NCBI GenBank assembly: GCA_944323505.1
Contig: CALUST010000011.1
Coordinates: forward strand, 62,001 to 126,000
Length of the DNA stretch: 64,000 bases
Reading direction: 5' to 3'
From: an uncultured Bacteroidales bacterium
GTDB lineage: Bacteria > Bacteroidota > Bacteroidia > Bacteroidales > UBA932
Shown here: piece by piece, positions 47,242 to 57,659 of the stretch
Layout: every line of letters begins with the position of its first letter
Numbering within the stretch: position 1 is the stretch's first letter
Notes under the pieces: model-generated
Databases searched by the model: none
Seen by the model: only the letters and a program-made list of their open reading frames with translations
Told to the model about the DNA's origin: nothing
Program-made: the position numbers and the translations under genes

Positions 47242-48501
47242 TCACCAGACTGAGACAGATGTGAAATAGCCGTTGAAATCATATTTCTCCGGTACACCGT
47301 CCTTAACAATGACAGGTGGGTCACCTGCCTTGGCCGGGTGCAACGCCACATAAAGATGTCCCGAATGCGCACATCCGCAGGCATTGCCAAGAAAAGTGCA
47401 GGCGTCCAGTCCTTCAGAATCCAGATCCACATACGCGGTCTTGTCGAATATCCTCAGCCTGGGCGTACCGTCAGACCTGTCTGTCAGCACATAACTGAGA
47501 GCATCCCCGTCCGCATAGCAGCTGTGCAATGTGACTGATGACTGATAATTTTTCATCAGGGCATAATCTTTCCACAGTGTCCACATGTCCCCTGACGTAT
47601 CATAATGCTTGATGCCCGAGACATAGATGACGTCGCCTCCGTCATAATGTATCCTGCACCCGGAAGTATAGGCCGCACTGCCGGCATCCAGCAAGGCTGA
47701 TTCCTCGTCTTTGAATATGGTATGGGTGTCAAGTCCTTCAAGCAAGGCCGCATAGTACACCACCCCGTCATAAAGGAGGATATCTTCTATCTTCTTCATG
47801 TCCGGACGTGCCCCCACCGGCTCCGCCTTGTCCCCACGCACAAGATAATAACGTTCCAGAACGCCGTCACCTGCACTTATCTGTTCGACATAAGCGAACC
47901 ACAGCACCCCGTCGTCCTGCGCCAGGGGAGACAGCACATACCCGGATGTCTTGACAAGCACCATCTTGCCGTTCTTTCTCAATGTCCATCCGTCCCCTAT
48001 CCTTGGCACCCCGAGCGTGTAGATATCGTCTCCGACGACCTCCAGCCCTACAATCATCTCCCTGTCAGGATAGCGGAAGAGTTCCGTACCATCCCTCTTT
48101 ATGACAGTCTCCGTCTCGGTGGAGTAATCGGTGTACAGATGCCCTCCATAGCACCTGTGCATATCGGCATCGGAAGCGACCATCTCATTCCCGTCCACGT
48201 CCAGCTCCACTATCCGCTCCCCGTCTTTCATCAGAAACACGGTACAGGCCACATTTCCATACTCGGTATCAGTCTTCCAGTCATATCCGTCTGAATATTC
48301 CACGCCCGTCACATATAGAGAGCCCGTACCCCCGGGCGTCGGCAAAGGCACAGAGTCATTTGCATGATGTCCCATACCGCCGGTATCTGGACGCTCGAGC
48401 TCCACAGTCCCGCAGGACAAAGATATGCCTGCTGTCGCCGACAGGATGATGACGGCAATGCCGCACCTCCGCAGTCTCCCGATCAAAGAATCCGTTTCCA
48501 T
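47242..48501 (-). CDS. Lipoprotein of unknown function, possibly a beta-propeller
   Basis: This 419-residue protein has a lipoprotein signal (AVIILSATAGISLSC, Cys near 30). A low-complexity spacer precedes about seven repeats of a hydrophobic strand plus DG- or GDxIY-type turn (VVGDDIYTLG, YDGGDVIYVSG, DGVVYYAAL). This spacing is suggestive of a beta-propeller but no named family was recognised. Several Cys residues near the C-terminus (CTFLGNACGCAHSG) may form disulfides. Confidence 0.65.
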   Translation of the reverse strand: METDSLIGRLRRCGIAVIILSATAGISLSCGTVELERPDTGGMGHHANDSVPLPTPGGTGSLYVTGVEYSDGYDWKTDTEYGNVACTVFLMKDGERIVELDVDGNEMVASDADMHRCYGGHLYTDYSTETETVIKRDGTELFRYPDREMIVGLEVVGDDIYTLGVPRIGDGWTLRKNGKMVLVKTSGYVLSPLAQDDGVLWFAYVEQISAGDGVLERYYLVRGDKAEPVGARPDMKKIEDILLYDGVVYYAALLEGLDTHTIFKDEESALLDAGSAAYTSGCRIHYDGGDVIYVSGIKHYDTSGDMWTLWKDYALMKNYQSSVTLHSCYADGDALSYVLTDRSDGTPRLRIFDKTAYVDLDSEGLDACTFLGNACGCAHSGHLYVALHPAKAGDPPVIVKDGVPEKYDFNGYFTSVSVW

Positions 48502-48551
48502 TTCCCAAAAAATCTTATCTTATTGTCGGGACAAATAACGCCATAAACAGA

Positions 48552-48589
48552 AAAGGCGTGAAATCTTTCACCACAGATTCCACGCCTTT
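48552..48589 (-). terminator. Intrinsic terminator after ispE
   Basis: A 15-bp stem with one mismatch (AAAGGCGTG at 48552-48560 pairs with CACGCCTTT at 48581-48589, extended inward). T residues lie on the minus-strand exit side. It ends the suf-ispE transcript. Confidence 0.7.
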
Positions 48590-48606
48590 GCCACAGTTTT
48601 CTTTTT

Positions 48607-49503
48607 TTATATGGAATTTCTCTTTTTTTCATATAGCGCGAAGAGCGCGGAACCGCTTCCGGACATGGAGGCATAGACAGCCCCGGAGTCATACAGGGAC
48701 TGTTTGACAGCCGACAAACCGGGGTATCTGAGAAATACAGTGTCTTCAAAGTCGTTTCTAAGCAGTTCCCGCCACTCTCCGACAGACCTGCCCAGTACAT
48801 CACGCAACGGCATGTCCGGAATACGCGGCACTATCCCCTTATATGCGTCTGCCGTGGATACGGATACGCCTTCAGGCACGACTATCTTCAGTTCGTACCT
48901 GTCCAGGCACGGCATAGGAAAATCAGTAAGGATCTCTCCCCTGCCCTCGCCGAACATCGGTCTGCCGTAGACAAAAAATGGACAGTCGCTGCCGAGACGG
49001 GCGGCATAGCCTGCCATGCTGCCGTCATCAAGTCCCAATGAGAAAAGACTGTCAAGCATCCTTATAGCAGCGGCTGCATCCGAAGAGCCTCCGCCAAGAC
49101 CTGCTCCGACAGGCGAAAGTTTCTCGAGAAATATCTTCACCGGGGGAAGAGAGAAATCCTTGTCCAGCATAAAATAGGCCTTTGCACACAGGTCGTGCAG
49201 AGGCTCCCAGTCCACGCCCTCCTTCCTCGCGATGGTCATCATCAGCTTCCCGTCTTCGGATATGGCCTGGACAAGCCTCGGAAACCCTCCATCCCCGTTA
49301 CCGGACATGGAGGAAGCCCCTCCTCCGTACCTGGAGAACAACGAGGCGGACGTCCTGCTCCAGTCATCCCCTGCTATAATCTCAAGCACATCATGATATT
49401 CCCCGGAAGGCACAAAAAGTGTCTCAAGGTCATGGTAGCCGTCAGCCCTCTTGCGGAGCACATTCAGCCCGAGATTGATTTTGACACACGGATTCGTTAT
49501 CAT
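48607..49503 (-). CDS. ispE: 4-diphosphocytidyl-2-C-methyl-D-erythritol kinase
   Basis: This 298-residue GHMP kinase acts in the MEP isoprenoid pathway. The N-terminal CVKINLGLNVLRKRADGYHD and the ATP-binding SPVGAGLGGGSSDAAAAI (near residue 135) are signature motifs. It is 7 bp after sufD and probably the last gene of the suf operon. The pathway's later enzymes IspG and IspH are iron-sulfur proteins, which gives the linkage some sense. Confidence 0.95.
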   Translation of the reverse strand: MITNPCVKINLGLNVLRKRADGYHDLETLFVPSGEYHDVLEIIAGDDWSRTSASLFSRYGGGASSMSGNGDGGFPRLVQAISEDGKLMMTIARKEGVDWEPLHDLCAKAYFMLDKDFSLPPVKIFLEKLSPVGAGLGGGSSDAAAAIRMLDSLFSLGLDDGSMAGYAARLGSDCPFFVYGRPMFGEGRGEILTDFPMPCLDRYELKIVVPEGVSVSTADAYKGIVPRIPDMPLRDVLGRSVGEWRELLRNDFEDTVFLRYPGLSAVKQSLYDSGAVYASMSGSGSALFALYEKKRNSI

Positions 49504-49510
49504 GTTATGG

Positions 49511-50173
49511 TCAGAGTCTTCTTATTGCCTGCTCTATCTCGTTCTCCATGTCATCCTTCGCAGCCGATTCGGGGATGTGGCTGAATACAGGGGACACGAA
49601 CGACAGCATCTGCAGGACTTTCGCCTCCTGCAGAGTTATCCCTCTGGAACGCATATAGAACTGTTCCTCCTCATTCAGCCTGCCGACAGTCGCCCCGTGC
49701 GAACACTTCACGTCATCGGCATATATCTCAAGCTGCGGACGCGTATTCACCTTAGCATCATCCGACAGGAGCAGATTGTGGTTCTCCTGGTACGCCTCTG
49801 TCATCTGCGCGTCCTCTGCCACTATTATCTTCCCGAAGAAATCCACTCGTGAAGAGCCGCCGGCAATGCCTTTGAACAACTGCCGCGACGAACAATGAGG
49901 CACATTGTGGTTCATGTCCACTGTTATCCTCACGTCCTCATCAGAGGTACACAAATATACCCCCTGCACAGAGCAGCTGGCACCCTGCCCGTCCATATCG
50001 ACAGCCAGACGGACATCACAGCTGACTCCCGGCATCACCACGATGGTGATATCAGCCGCCGAACCCGCCTCCAGCACTATGTGCTCCACAGGCAGAGATG
50101 CAGAGTCACGGAGCATGAATACCCTCTGCAGGCTGTCTCCGGAAGCGACTTTCATTACCCGTTTCTCTTCCAT
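49511..50173 (-). CDS. sufD: Fe-S cluster assembly protein SufD, short form
   Basis: This 220-residue protein forms part of the SufBCD scaffold. The C-terminal core has DDVKCSHGATVGRLNEEEQFYMRSRGI-type sequence, including the conserved Cys-Ser-His. Usual SufD proteins are about 420-440 residues, so roughly the N-terminal half is missing, though no frameshift or stop remnant was seen upstream. The ATG at 50173 has GGAGAGG 5 bp before it, better than the ATG at 50203 which overlaps sufC. Confidence 0.88.
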   Translation of the reverse strand: MEEKRVMKVASGDSLQRVFMLRDSASLPVEHIVLEAGSAADITIVVMPGVSCDVRLAVDMDGQGASCSVQGVYLCTSDEDVRITVDMNHNVPHCSSRQLFKGIAGGSSRVDFFGKIIVAEDAQMTEAYQENHNLLLSDDAKVNTRPQLEIYADDVKCSHGATVGRLNEEEQFYMRSRGITLQEAKVLQMLSFVSPVFSHIPESAAKDDMENEIEQAIRRL

Positions 50174-50186
50174 ATCAGCCTCTCCA

Positions 50187-50936
<750 letters not shown>

Positions 50937-50967
50937 AGTCTGTAATTTTTCATTCAATATATTCTCG

Positions 50968-51627
50968 TCAGGCTTTTTTCTGATACAGTCTGTACCAACT
51001 GTACAGCGAGGCCAGTCCGTTGATGAGATAAAGGCCTGACACTATAGGCATGAACACGTGCCCTACTGATATGTGCAGCATCATCTGTGTGACATTCACC
51101 AGCAGCCATGCTATCCAGCAATCCCATTTCTTCAGTGCCGACAGGAACTGGGCAACAAGAATCAGCACTGTCACGCAGGCATCAAGATAAGGTATGGGGT
51201 CTGACGGGAACAGCCCGACACACCACTTGTTGCCCAGCTGGCTCAGGAGCCACCCCCAAAGCCATGCGATGACGAAGACCGACACGATTGCCGCACCCCG
51301 CTGAGGCCATGTGAGCATAGACACCTTCAATGCGCTGTGGTCCTGCGAGCTCTCCTCAGTCTTCTTCGGATGCGTCCATCTGTAATGTCCCAGAATATTT
51401 ATCCCCAATGATATCGGCTGGAGAAGAAGGCTGGCATACAGGTTCTTGTTCCAGAACATGAGGAAAAGGGCGACAGTGTACAGATATCCCACCCAGAAAT
51501 TGTATTTGCTGTTCCGTCCTGCCAGGAATACACAGGTCAGACCCAACACGGATGTAATCAGGTCTATAAGCAGCACAGGCGTATCCGCGCCTATGGTAAA
51601 CAATGAGTAGTTGAGAAATTCCTTCAT
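50968..51627 (-). CDS. pnuC: PnuC-type nicotinamide mononucleotide/riboside transporter
   Basis: This 219-residue membrane protein has seven or eight hydrophobic helices and the PnuC landmarks YNFWVGYLYTVALFLMFW and WCVGLFPSDPIPYLDA-like segments with many Trp residues. It imports an NAD precursor. It sits between sufB and sufC on the same strand, a placement I do not know as standard. Confidence 0.88.
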   Translation of the reverse strand: MKEFLNYSLFTIGADTPVLLIDLITSVLGLTCVFLAGRNSKYNFWVGYLYTVALFLMFWNKNLYASLLLQPISLGINILGHYRWTHPKKTEESSQDHSALKVSMLTWPQRGAAIVSVFVIAWLWGWLLSQLGNKWCVGLFPSDPIPYLDACVTVLILVAQFLSALKKWDCWIAWLLVNVTQMMLHISVGHVFMPIVSGLYLINGLASLYSWYRLYQKKA

Positions 51628-51651
51628 ATCCTTCGTATTCTCTTACGGCAA

Positions 51652-53106
51652 TCATCCTACAGAGCCTTCAAGCGACACCTGCAGAAGTTTCTGGGCCTCT
51701 ACGGCAAACTCCATCGGGAGTTTGGACAGGACCTCCCTGGCATATCCGTTCACTATCAGACCGACAGCCTCTTCGGGACCTATCCCGCGCTGGTTGCAGT
51801 AGAACAGCTGGTCTTCGCTTATCTTTGAGGTCGTGGCCTCATGCTCCACGATTGCCGACCTGTTGGAGTTGCGTATATCCGGAAAGGTGTGCGCCCCGCA
51901 CTTGTCCCCGATAAGGAGGCTGTCGCACTGCGAATAATTGCGGGCGTTGTCAGCCCCGGGCTGCATCATCACAAGACCCCGGTAACTGTTCTGGCTGTGT
52001 CCTGCCGATATTCCCTTGCTGATGATACGGCTGCGGGTGTTCCTGCCGATATGTATCATCTTGGTGCCGGTATCGGCCTGCTGCATGTTGTTGGTCACTG
52101 CCACGGAATAGAATTCCGATGATGAATTGTCCCCTTTGAGTATGGTGCTCGGGTATTTCCATGTGATGGCCGAGCCAGTCTCCACCTGGGTCCACGAGAG
52201 ATGACTCCCGCTTCCCTTGCATATCCCTCTCTTGGTGACGAAGTTGAATATGCCGCCCCTGCCCTGCGCGTCACCGGGATACCAGTTCTGGACAGTGGAA
52301 TATTTGACCTCTGCATCTTTCTCCACCACTATCTCCACGACAGCCGCATGCAACTGGTTCTCATCCCTCATCGGGGCCGTGCACCCCTCCATATAACTCA
52401 CATAAGAGCCTTCGTCCGCCACAATCAGAGTCCTCTCGAACTGCCCTGTCCCCTTGGCGTTGATGCGGAAATAGCTGGAAAGCTCCATCGGGCACCTCAC
52501 TCCTTTGGGTATGTAGCAGAACGAGCCGTCACTGAACACTGCCGAATTGAGGGCAGCATAGAAATTGTCCCCCACAGGGACTACCGAGGCGAGGTATTTT
52601 CTTACGAGATCGGGATGCTCACGGACCGCCTCCGAAAAAGAGCAGAAAATGATGCCCTTGTCTGCCAAGGCCTTCCGGAATGTCGTGGTGACGGAGACCG
52701 AATCGAATACGGCATCGACAGCCACCCCGGCGAGTGCCGCCCGTTCATTCAGAGGTATCCCGAGCTTGTCAAAAGTCTTTTCAAGTTCAGGGTCGATCTC
52801 CTTCGGCCTGTCGCTGTCTTTCTTCGGTGCGGCATAGTAGATGATGTCCTGGAAATCGATTTCAGGAATCTGCAGATGCGCCCATGTCGGCATCTTCATC
52901 TTCTGCCAACGCCTGAACGCATCAAGCCTGAACTCCAGCAGCCACTCAGGCTCCTGTTTCTTGGAGGATATCAGCCTTATTATGTCCTCATTGAGCCCCT
53001 TCGGGATGAACTCCTGCTCCACATCAGTGACAAAGCCGTGCTCATACTCCTGATTGGCGATATCCTGCAATATATCTTTCTCTGTCTTCTCGTCCATATT
53101 CTCCAT
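51652..53106 (-). CDS. sufB: Fe-S cluster assembly protein SufB
   Basis: This 484-residue scaffold builds [4Fe-4S] clusters with SufC and SufD. Conserved segments include [24 protein letters not shown], near residue 300, and the Cys in [20 protein letters not shown]. Length is normal, in contrast to the short SufD. It is the first gene of sufB-pnuC-sufC-sufD-ispE. Confidence 0.96.
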   Translation of the reverse strand: MENMDEKTEKDILQDIANQEYEHGFVTDVEQEFIPKGLNEDIIRLISSKKQEPEWLLEFRLDAFRRWQKMKMPTWAHLQIPEIDFQDIIYYAAPKKDSDRPKEIDPELEKTFDKLGIPLNERAALAGVAVDAVFDSVSVTTTFRKALADKGIIFCSFSEAVREHPDLVRKYLASVVPVGDNFYAALNSAVFSDGSFCYIPKGVRCPMELSSYFRINAKGTGQFERTLIVADEGSYVSYMEGCTAPMRDENQLHAAVVEIVVEKDAEVKYSTVQNWYPGDAQGRGGIFNFVTKRGICKGSGSHLSWTQVETGSAITWKYPSTILKGDNSSSEFYSVAVTNNMQQADTGTKMIHIGRNTRSRIISKGISAGHSQNSYRGLVMMQPGADNARNYSQCDSLLIGDKCGAHTFPDIRNSNRSAIVEHEATTSKISEDQLFYCNQRGIGPEEAVGLIVNGYAREVLSKLPMEFAVEAQKLLQVSLEGSVG

Positions 53107-53172
53107 CTTTGCCTCCGGCGGAGCAGGTCAGACGGCACATATCCCGCCCTGCACAATCGCCCCGCCGAATCT

Positions 53173-53181
53173 GCAAAGATA
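53173..53181 (-). promoter_or_regulatory. -7 element of the suf operon promoter
   Basis: Minus-strand TATCTTTGC matches TAnnTTTG, 66 bp upstream of sufB and 19 bp past the hppA stop. Confidence 0.5.
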
Positions 53182-53200
53182 GTAATATTTATTTATATTG

Positions 53201-55399
53201 TCAGTGAATCCACACTGTGAGTCCGGCCATTACTATGGACACCATGCTCATCAGTTTGACAAGGATATTCAGTGAAGGCCCGGACGTGTCCTTGAACGGG
53301 TCGCCGACCGTATCGCCTACCACTGTGGCCTTGTGGCACTCGGAATTCTTGCCCCCGAGATTTCCCTCCTCGACATATTTCTTGGCATTGTCCCATGCCC
53401 CGCCCGAATTGGCCATGAAGATGGCAAGTACGAAGCCCGAGCCGAGACCGCCGATGAGCAGGCCCATCACCCCGGCGACTCCGAGGACAAGACCCACCAC
53501 GACAGGCACAATGATGGCAATCAGGGACGGCAGCAGCATCTCATGCTGGGCGCCCTTTGTGGAAATCTCCACACAGCGGGCATAGTCAGGCACAGCCTCT
53601 TTGGTGAGTATGCCCTTAATCTCACGGAACTGTCGGCGCACCTCCTCGACCATCTTCTGGGCGGCACGTCCTACGGCATTCATGGTCAGACCGCAGAACA
53701 GGAACGACATCATGGCCCCGATGAACACTCCGACAAGGACAGTCGGATTCATAAGATCGACATTATAATGGGCCATCAGGTCTGGAATCGTGGCCTTTGC
53801 CGCCTCAACGGCCTCTCCGGCAGCCCCGGTAATAAATTCTCCTGTCCGCCCAAGGGCAATCTTGATCTCCTCCATGTAGGAGGCAAGAAGAGCAAGGGCC
53901 GTCAGGGCGGCTGAACCTATGGCAAAGCCCTTCCCGGTAGCGGCAGTCGTGTTGCCGAGAGCATCCAGGATGTCCGTACGCCGCCGTACCTCCGGGTCAA
54001 GTTCGCTCATCTGGGCATTCCCTCCGGCATTGTCCGCGATAGGACCGTAGGCATCTGTGGCAAGGGTGATACCGAGTGTGGACAGCATCCCGACGGCAGC
54101 GATTCCTATGCCGTAAAGACCTATGCTCAGATTCTGCGCCGACAGCATGTTCGCCATGTCAAAATTGATGGCGCAGAGATAAGACAGCAGTATGGCCACT
54201 GCTATGGTGACGACAGGTATCGCCGTGGAAATCATTCCGAGCCCAACCCCCGAGATGATGACAGTGGCGGGTCCCGTCTTGGAACTCTCCGCAAGTTTCT
54301 GTGTAGGCTTGTACGAATGGGACGTATAATATTCTGTAGACTGGCCGATGATGACACCTGCAAGCAGACCTACAATCACTGAGAACGAGATTCCGAGCCA
54401 GTTGTCAAGCTGCAGAAGCCAGAGCACAAGGAAGGTGGCGACAGCTATCAGCACGGCACTGAGATTGGTCCCGAACCCGAGAGACTTCAGCAGCTGGCTC
54501 ATCCCGGCCTTCTCATTTGTCCTGACAGTGTAGATACCTATGATAGAAAGGGCGACACCGACAGCCGCTATAATCATAGGCGCGAACACTGCCCTCATCT
54601 GCATATCCTCTCCGAAGGCATAGAAAGCAGAAGCCCCCAGAGCGGCTGCGGCAAGAATCGACCCGCAATACGACTCGTAGAGATCCGCCCCCATTCCTGC
54701 CACATCACCGACATTGTCACCGACATTGTCCGCAATCGTAGCCGGGTTGCGGGGATCATCCTCAGGGATACCGGCCTCGACCTTTCCGACAAGATCCGCC
54801 CCGACATCAGCCGCCTTGGTATAGATGCCGCCTCCCACGCGGGCGAAAAGAGCCTGGGTGGATGCGCCCATGCCGAATGTCAGCATCGTGGTGGTGATAG
54901 TCACCAGTTTCTGAGGTCCTGTGGCATCAATGAAACAGTCGAGGATGAGATACCACAGTGAGATGTCGAGAAGCCCCAGACCGACTACGGTCAGACCCAT
55001 GACGGCCCCGGAACGGAATGCGAGCTTAAGCCCCGAATTAAGGGAGCGCATAGCGGCATTGGCCGTCCTTGCCGAGGCATAGGTGGCTGTCTTCATGCCT
55101 ATGAAGCCTGCAAGACCAGAGAAGAAGCCTCCGGTGAGAAACGCGAACGGCACCCAATGGTTCTGGACATTGAACCCGTATGCGAGGACAGCGAAGAATA
55201 CGGCGAGTATCACAAAGACTATTGTGACCACCTTGTACTGCTGTTTGAGATAAGCCATTGCCCCTTTCCTGACATAGAGGGCAATCTCTTTCATTGTAGC
55301 GGAACCTTCGCTCTCCTTCATCATCTGACGGAAGAAGAGCCAGGCAAAAAACAGTGCCGCCACAGCTGCGGCAGGCACCAGCCAGAATAGGTTTGTCAT
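53201..55399 (-). CDS. hppA: K+-dependent membrane-bound pyrophosphatase ion pump
   Basis: This 732-residue protein with about 16 membrane helices hydrolyses pyrophosphate and pumps H+ and/or Na+. The catalytic loop GADLVGKVEAGIPEDDPRNPATIADNVGDNVGD is present (near residue 195). Ala486 and Gly489 in GNTTAATGKGFAIG are the residues that mark K+-dependent enzymes; K+-independent ones carry Lys there. Bacteroidota relatives pump Na+ or both ions, so the ion cannot be fixed here. The ATG at 55399 (MTNLFWLVPAA) starts the first helix. Confidence 0.95.
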   Translation of the reverse strand: MTNLFWLVPAAAVAALFFAWLFFRQMMKESEGSATMKEIALYVRKGAMAYLKQQYKVVTIVFVILAVFFAVLAYGFNVQNHWVPFAFLTGGFFSGLAGFIGMKTATYASARTANAAMRSLNSGLKLAFRSGAVMGLTVVGLGLLDISLWYLILDCFIDATGPQKLVTITTTMLTFGMGASTQALFARVGGGIYTKAADVGADLVGKVEAGIPEDDPRNPATIADNVGDNVGDVAGMGADLYESYCGSILAAAALGASAFYAFGEDMQMRAVFAPMIIAAVGVALSIIGIYTVRTNEKAGMSQLLKSLGFGTNLSAVLIAVATFLVLWLLQLDNWLGISFSVIVGLLAGVIIGQSTEYYTSHSYKPTQKLAESSKTGPATVIISGVGLGMISTAIPVVTIAVAILLSYLCAINFDMANMLSAQNLSIGLYGIGIAAVGMLSTLGITLATDAYGPIADNAGGNAQMSELDPEVRRRTDILDALGNTTAATGKGFAIGSAALTALALLASYMEEIKIALGRTGEFITGAAGEAVEAAKATIPDLMAHYNVDLMNPTVLVGVFIGAMMSFLFCGLTMNAVGRAAQKMVEEVRRQFREIKGILTKEAVPDYARCVEISTKGAQHEMLLPSLIAIIVPVVVGLVLGVAGVMGLLIGGLGSGFVLAIFMANSGGAWDNAKKYVEEGNLGGKNSECHKATVVGDTVGDPFKDTSGPSLNILVKLMSMVSIVMAGLTVWIH

Positions 55400-55647
55400 A
55401 TAAAAACTTATTGGTTTATAATTGGTTATGGTTATATTCCATTCTTTTCGGGGCACTCTCCGGCAAGTGCGGTTGTAAATTTAACATTTTTGTCCAAAGT
55501 CTGAAAATTTTTCAAAAACAAGATTGCAGACATAGGAATTCAGAATAAAAATATCATTATTGGATATATTTTTTTCATAATTCTCTATAAGAGATGTCAA
55601 ATTTCAAATCAAGCGATGATATTTTTACAATTCATCGATAATATGAG

Positions 55648-55655
55648 TATCTTTG
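55648..55655 (+). promoter_or_regulatory. -7 element of the amino-sugar operon
   Basis: TATCTTTG matches the -7 consensus, 39 bp before the first gene. The rest of the 295-bp gap from 55400 is very AT-rich and shows no gene. Confidence 0.45.
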
Positions 55656-55694
55656 TTCAATGTGTCTGAAAAAATCAAATATGATCCATATAAT

Positions 55695-57611
55695 ATGAAA
55701 CACTTTTCCTTACCGAAAGACGGCGGGCTGATTGAGACCGGCCTGCCGAAAGACATTATCCACAGTTATGAGAAAATCCCGGCCGAAATCTATGACACGG
55801 CCGAAAATGCCTGCACAAAACTCGCCGACATCATCATATCCTCAATAAAAGGGCACAAGGGCGGGACATTCAGGCTCGGACTGAGCACCGGCACGACACC
55901 AGTGACCCTGTACCGCGAACTCGTGAAAAGATACAAGGCAGGTGAGATTTCATTCGCCGATGTCAAGATATTCAGCATAGACGAATACTACCCTACCGGA
56001 TCAGGGGAGAAGCAGAGCAGGAACTTCCGCCTCTATGACGAGTTCCTCGACCTGGTGGACGTGAAGAAGGAGAACATCATCATCCCTGACGGGCACGTGG
56101 ACAGAGACAAGGTCACTGAATACTGCGCATGGTATGACAAGGAGGCATCAGGGCTTGACCTGCTGGTGGTCGGTGTCGGAGAGCAGGGACAGATCGGATT
56201 CAACGAGAGCGGCTCCTCCGTGAAGAGCCGCACAAGGACGGTGCTCCTCTCCTACAAGTCCAGGAAAGCGCAGTCAAGGAACTTCAACGGCAACATCAGC
56301 GACACTCCGAAGACCGCCATCACCATCGGCATCTCTACCATCCTGAGCGCGAAAAGAATCATTCTGATGGCTTGGGGGGAAGACAAGGCGCAGGCAGTCA
56401 AGGAAATTGTGGAAGGGCCTGTGACAGCCTCTTGCCCGGCCTCATTCCTCCAGAGGCACGAAAACATCTGCTTCTTCACTGACGACAATTCCGGAAGCAT
56501 GCTCACAAGGGTTGTGGCCCCATGGCTCGTCGGCCCGTGCGACTGGACTCCGAAATTCATAAGGAAGGCCGTGGTATGGCTTTGCCAGACAGTGCACAAG
56601 CCGATTCTCAAGCTCACCCATCAGGACTATATCGAAAACTCCCTCGGGGAACTCCTTGAGAAGAAGGGCCCGTATGACAAGATCAACATAGACGTATTCA
56701 ACGACCTCCAGCATACCATCAGCGGATGGCCGGGAGGAAAGCCTAATGCGGACGACTCCACAAGACCGGTATCATCCAAGCCGTTCCCGAAGAGAGTCGT
56801 GGTATTCTCCCCTCATCCTGACGATGACGTGATATCGATGGGCGGTACGTTCATCCGTCTGGTAGAACAGGGACACGATGTACATGTCGCCTACGAGACA
56901 TCCGGCAACGTGGCCGTCCATGACGACGTCGTGCTCCAGCACATGGACACCGCCCACGAACTGGGGTTCGCGGACAAGTTCGATGAGGTCAAGGCGCTTG
57001 TGGACAGCAAGAGGCCGGGAGAGCCGGAGCCGCGTCCGCTCCTTGACATCAAGGCGGCCATCCGCCGTGCGGAAGCCCGCGCAGCAGTCCGTTCATTCGG
57101 CCTGAACGAGAACACCAACGCCCACTTCCTCAACCTGCCGTTCTATGAGACCGGAGGCATCAAGAAAGGAGAGAGGACCCAGAAGGACATCGACATCATC
57201 ATCAGCCTCCTCCGGCAGGTAAAGCCGCATCAGATCTACCTCGCAGGCGACCTTGCCGACCCTCACGGCACGCACCGCGTATGTACCGAGGCCGTGCTTG
57301 AGGCTCTTGACCAGCTGAAGGACGAGGCATGGCTCAAGGAATGCCACGTATGGCTGTACAGAGGCGCATGGATGGAGTGGGAGCTCGGCAAGGTGGACAT
57401 GGCGGTACCGCTCAGTCCGGACGAGGTGATAAAGAAACGCCATGCCATCTACAGGCACGTCTCACAGAAGGACATAGTACCTTTCCCAGGAGACGACTCA
57501 CGAGAGTTCTGGCAGAGGGCCGAAGACCGCACACAGAATACAGCAAGGCTGTATAACGACCTCGGAATGGCTGAATATCAGGCTATCGAGGTATTCGTGA
57601 AACTGTTCTGA
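55695..57611 (+). CDS. Glucosamine-6-phosphate deaminase-like domain fused to a PIG-L/LmbE deacetylase domain
   Basis: This 638-residue protein has a NagB-like domain (residues 1-300) and a PIG-L domain (residues 365-638). In the NagB part Asp96 (SIDEYYP) and Glu171 (FNES) are kept, but the two residues equal to E. coli Asp141 and His143 are Gln164 and Gln166 (GVGEQGQIGFNE), so deaminase activity is doubtful. The PIG-L part has HPDDD at 374-378 and DPHGTHR, the expected zinc ligands. It might deacetylate an N-acetylated sugar and sense or bind a phosphosugar. It precedes a canonical NagB. Confidence 0.8.
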   Translation: MKHFSLPKDGGLIETGLPKDIIHSYEKIPAEIYDTAENACTKLADIIISSIKGHKGGTFRLGLSTGTTPVTLYRELVKRYKAGEISFADVKIFSIDEYYPTGSGEKQSRNFRLYDEFLDLVDVKKENIIIPDGHVDRDKVTEYCAWYDKEASGLDLLVVGVGEQGQIGFNESGSSVKSRTRTVLLSYKSRKAQSRNFNGNISDTPKTAITIGISTILSAKRIILMAWGEDKAQAVKEIVEGPVTASCPASFLQRHENICFFTDDNSGSMLTRVVAPWLVGPCDWTPKFIRKAVVWLCQTVHKPILKLTHQDYIENSLGELLEKKGPYDKINIDVFNDLQHTISGWPGGKPNADDSTRPVSSKPFPKRVVVFSPHPDDDVISMGGTFIRLVEQGHDVHVAYETSGNVAVHDDVVLQHMDTAHELGFADKFDEVKALVDSKRPGEPEPRPLLDIKAAIRRAEARAAVRSFGLNENTNAHFLNLPFYETGGIKKGERTQKDIDIIISLLRQVKPHQIYLAGDLADPHGTHRVCTEAVLEALDQLKDEAWLKECHVWLYRGAWMEWELGKVDMAVPLSPDEVIKKRHAIYRHVSQKDIVPFPGDDSREFWQRAEDRTQNTARLYNDLGMAEYQAIEVFVKLF

Positions 57612-57659
57612 CCCGGCATGGGCGACAGACCGCAGACACAAACAGAAAAAAAACAGACA

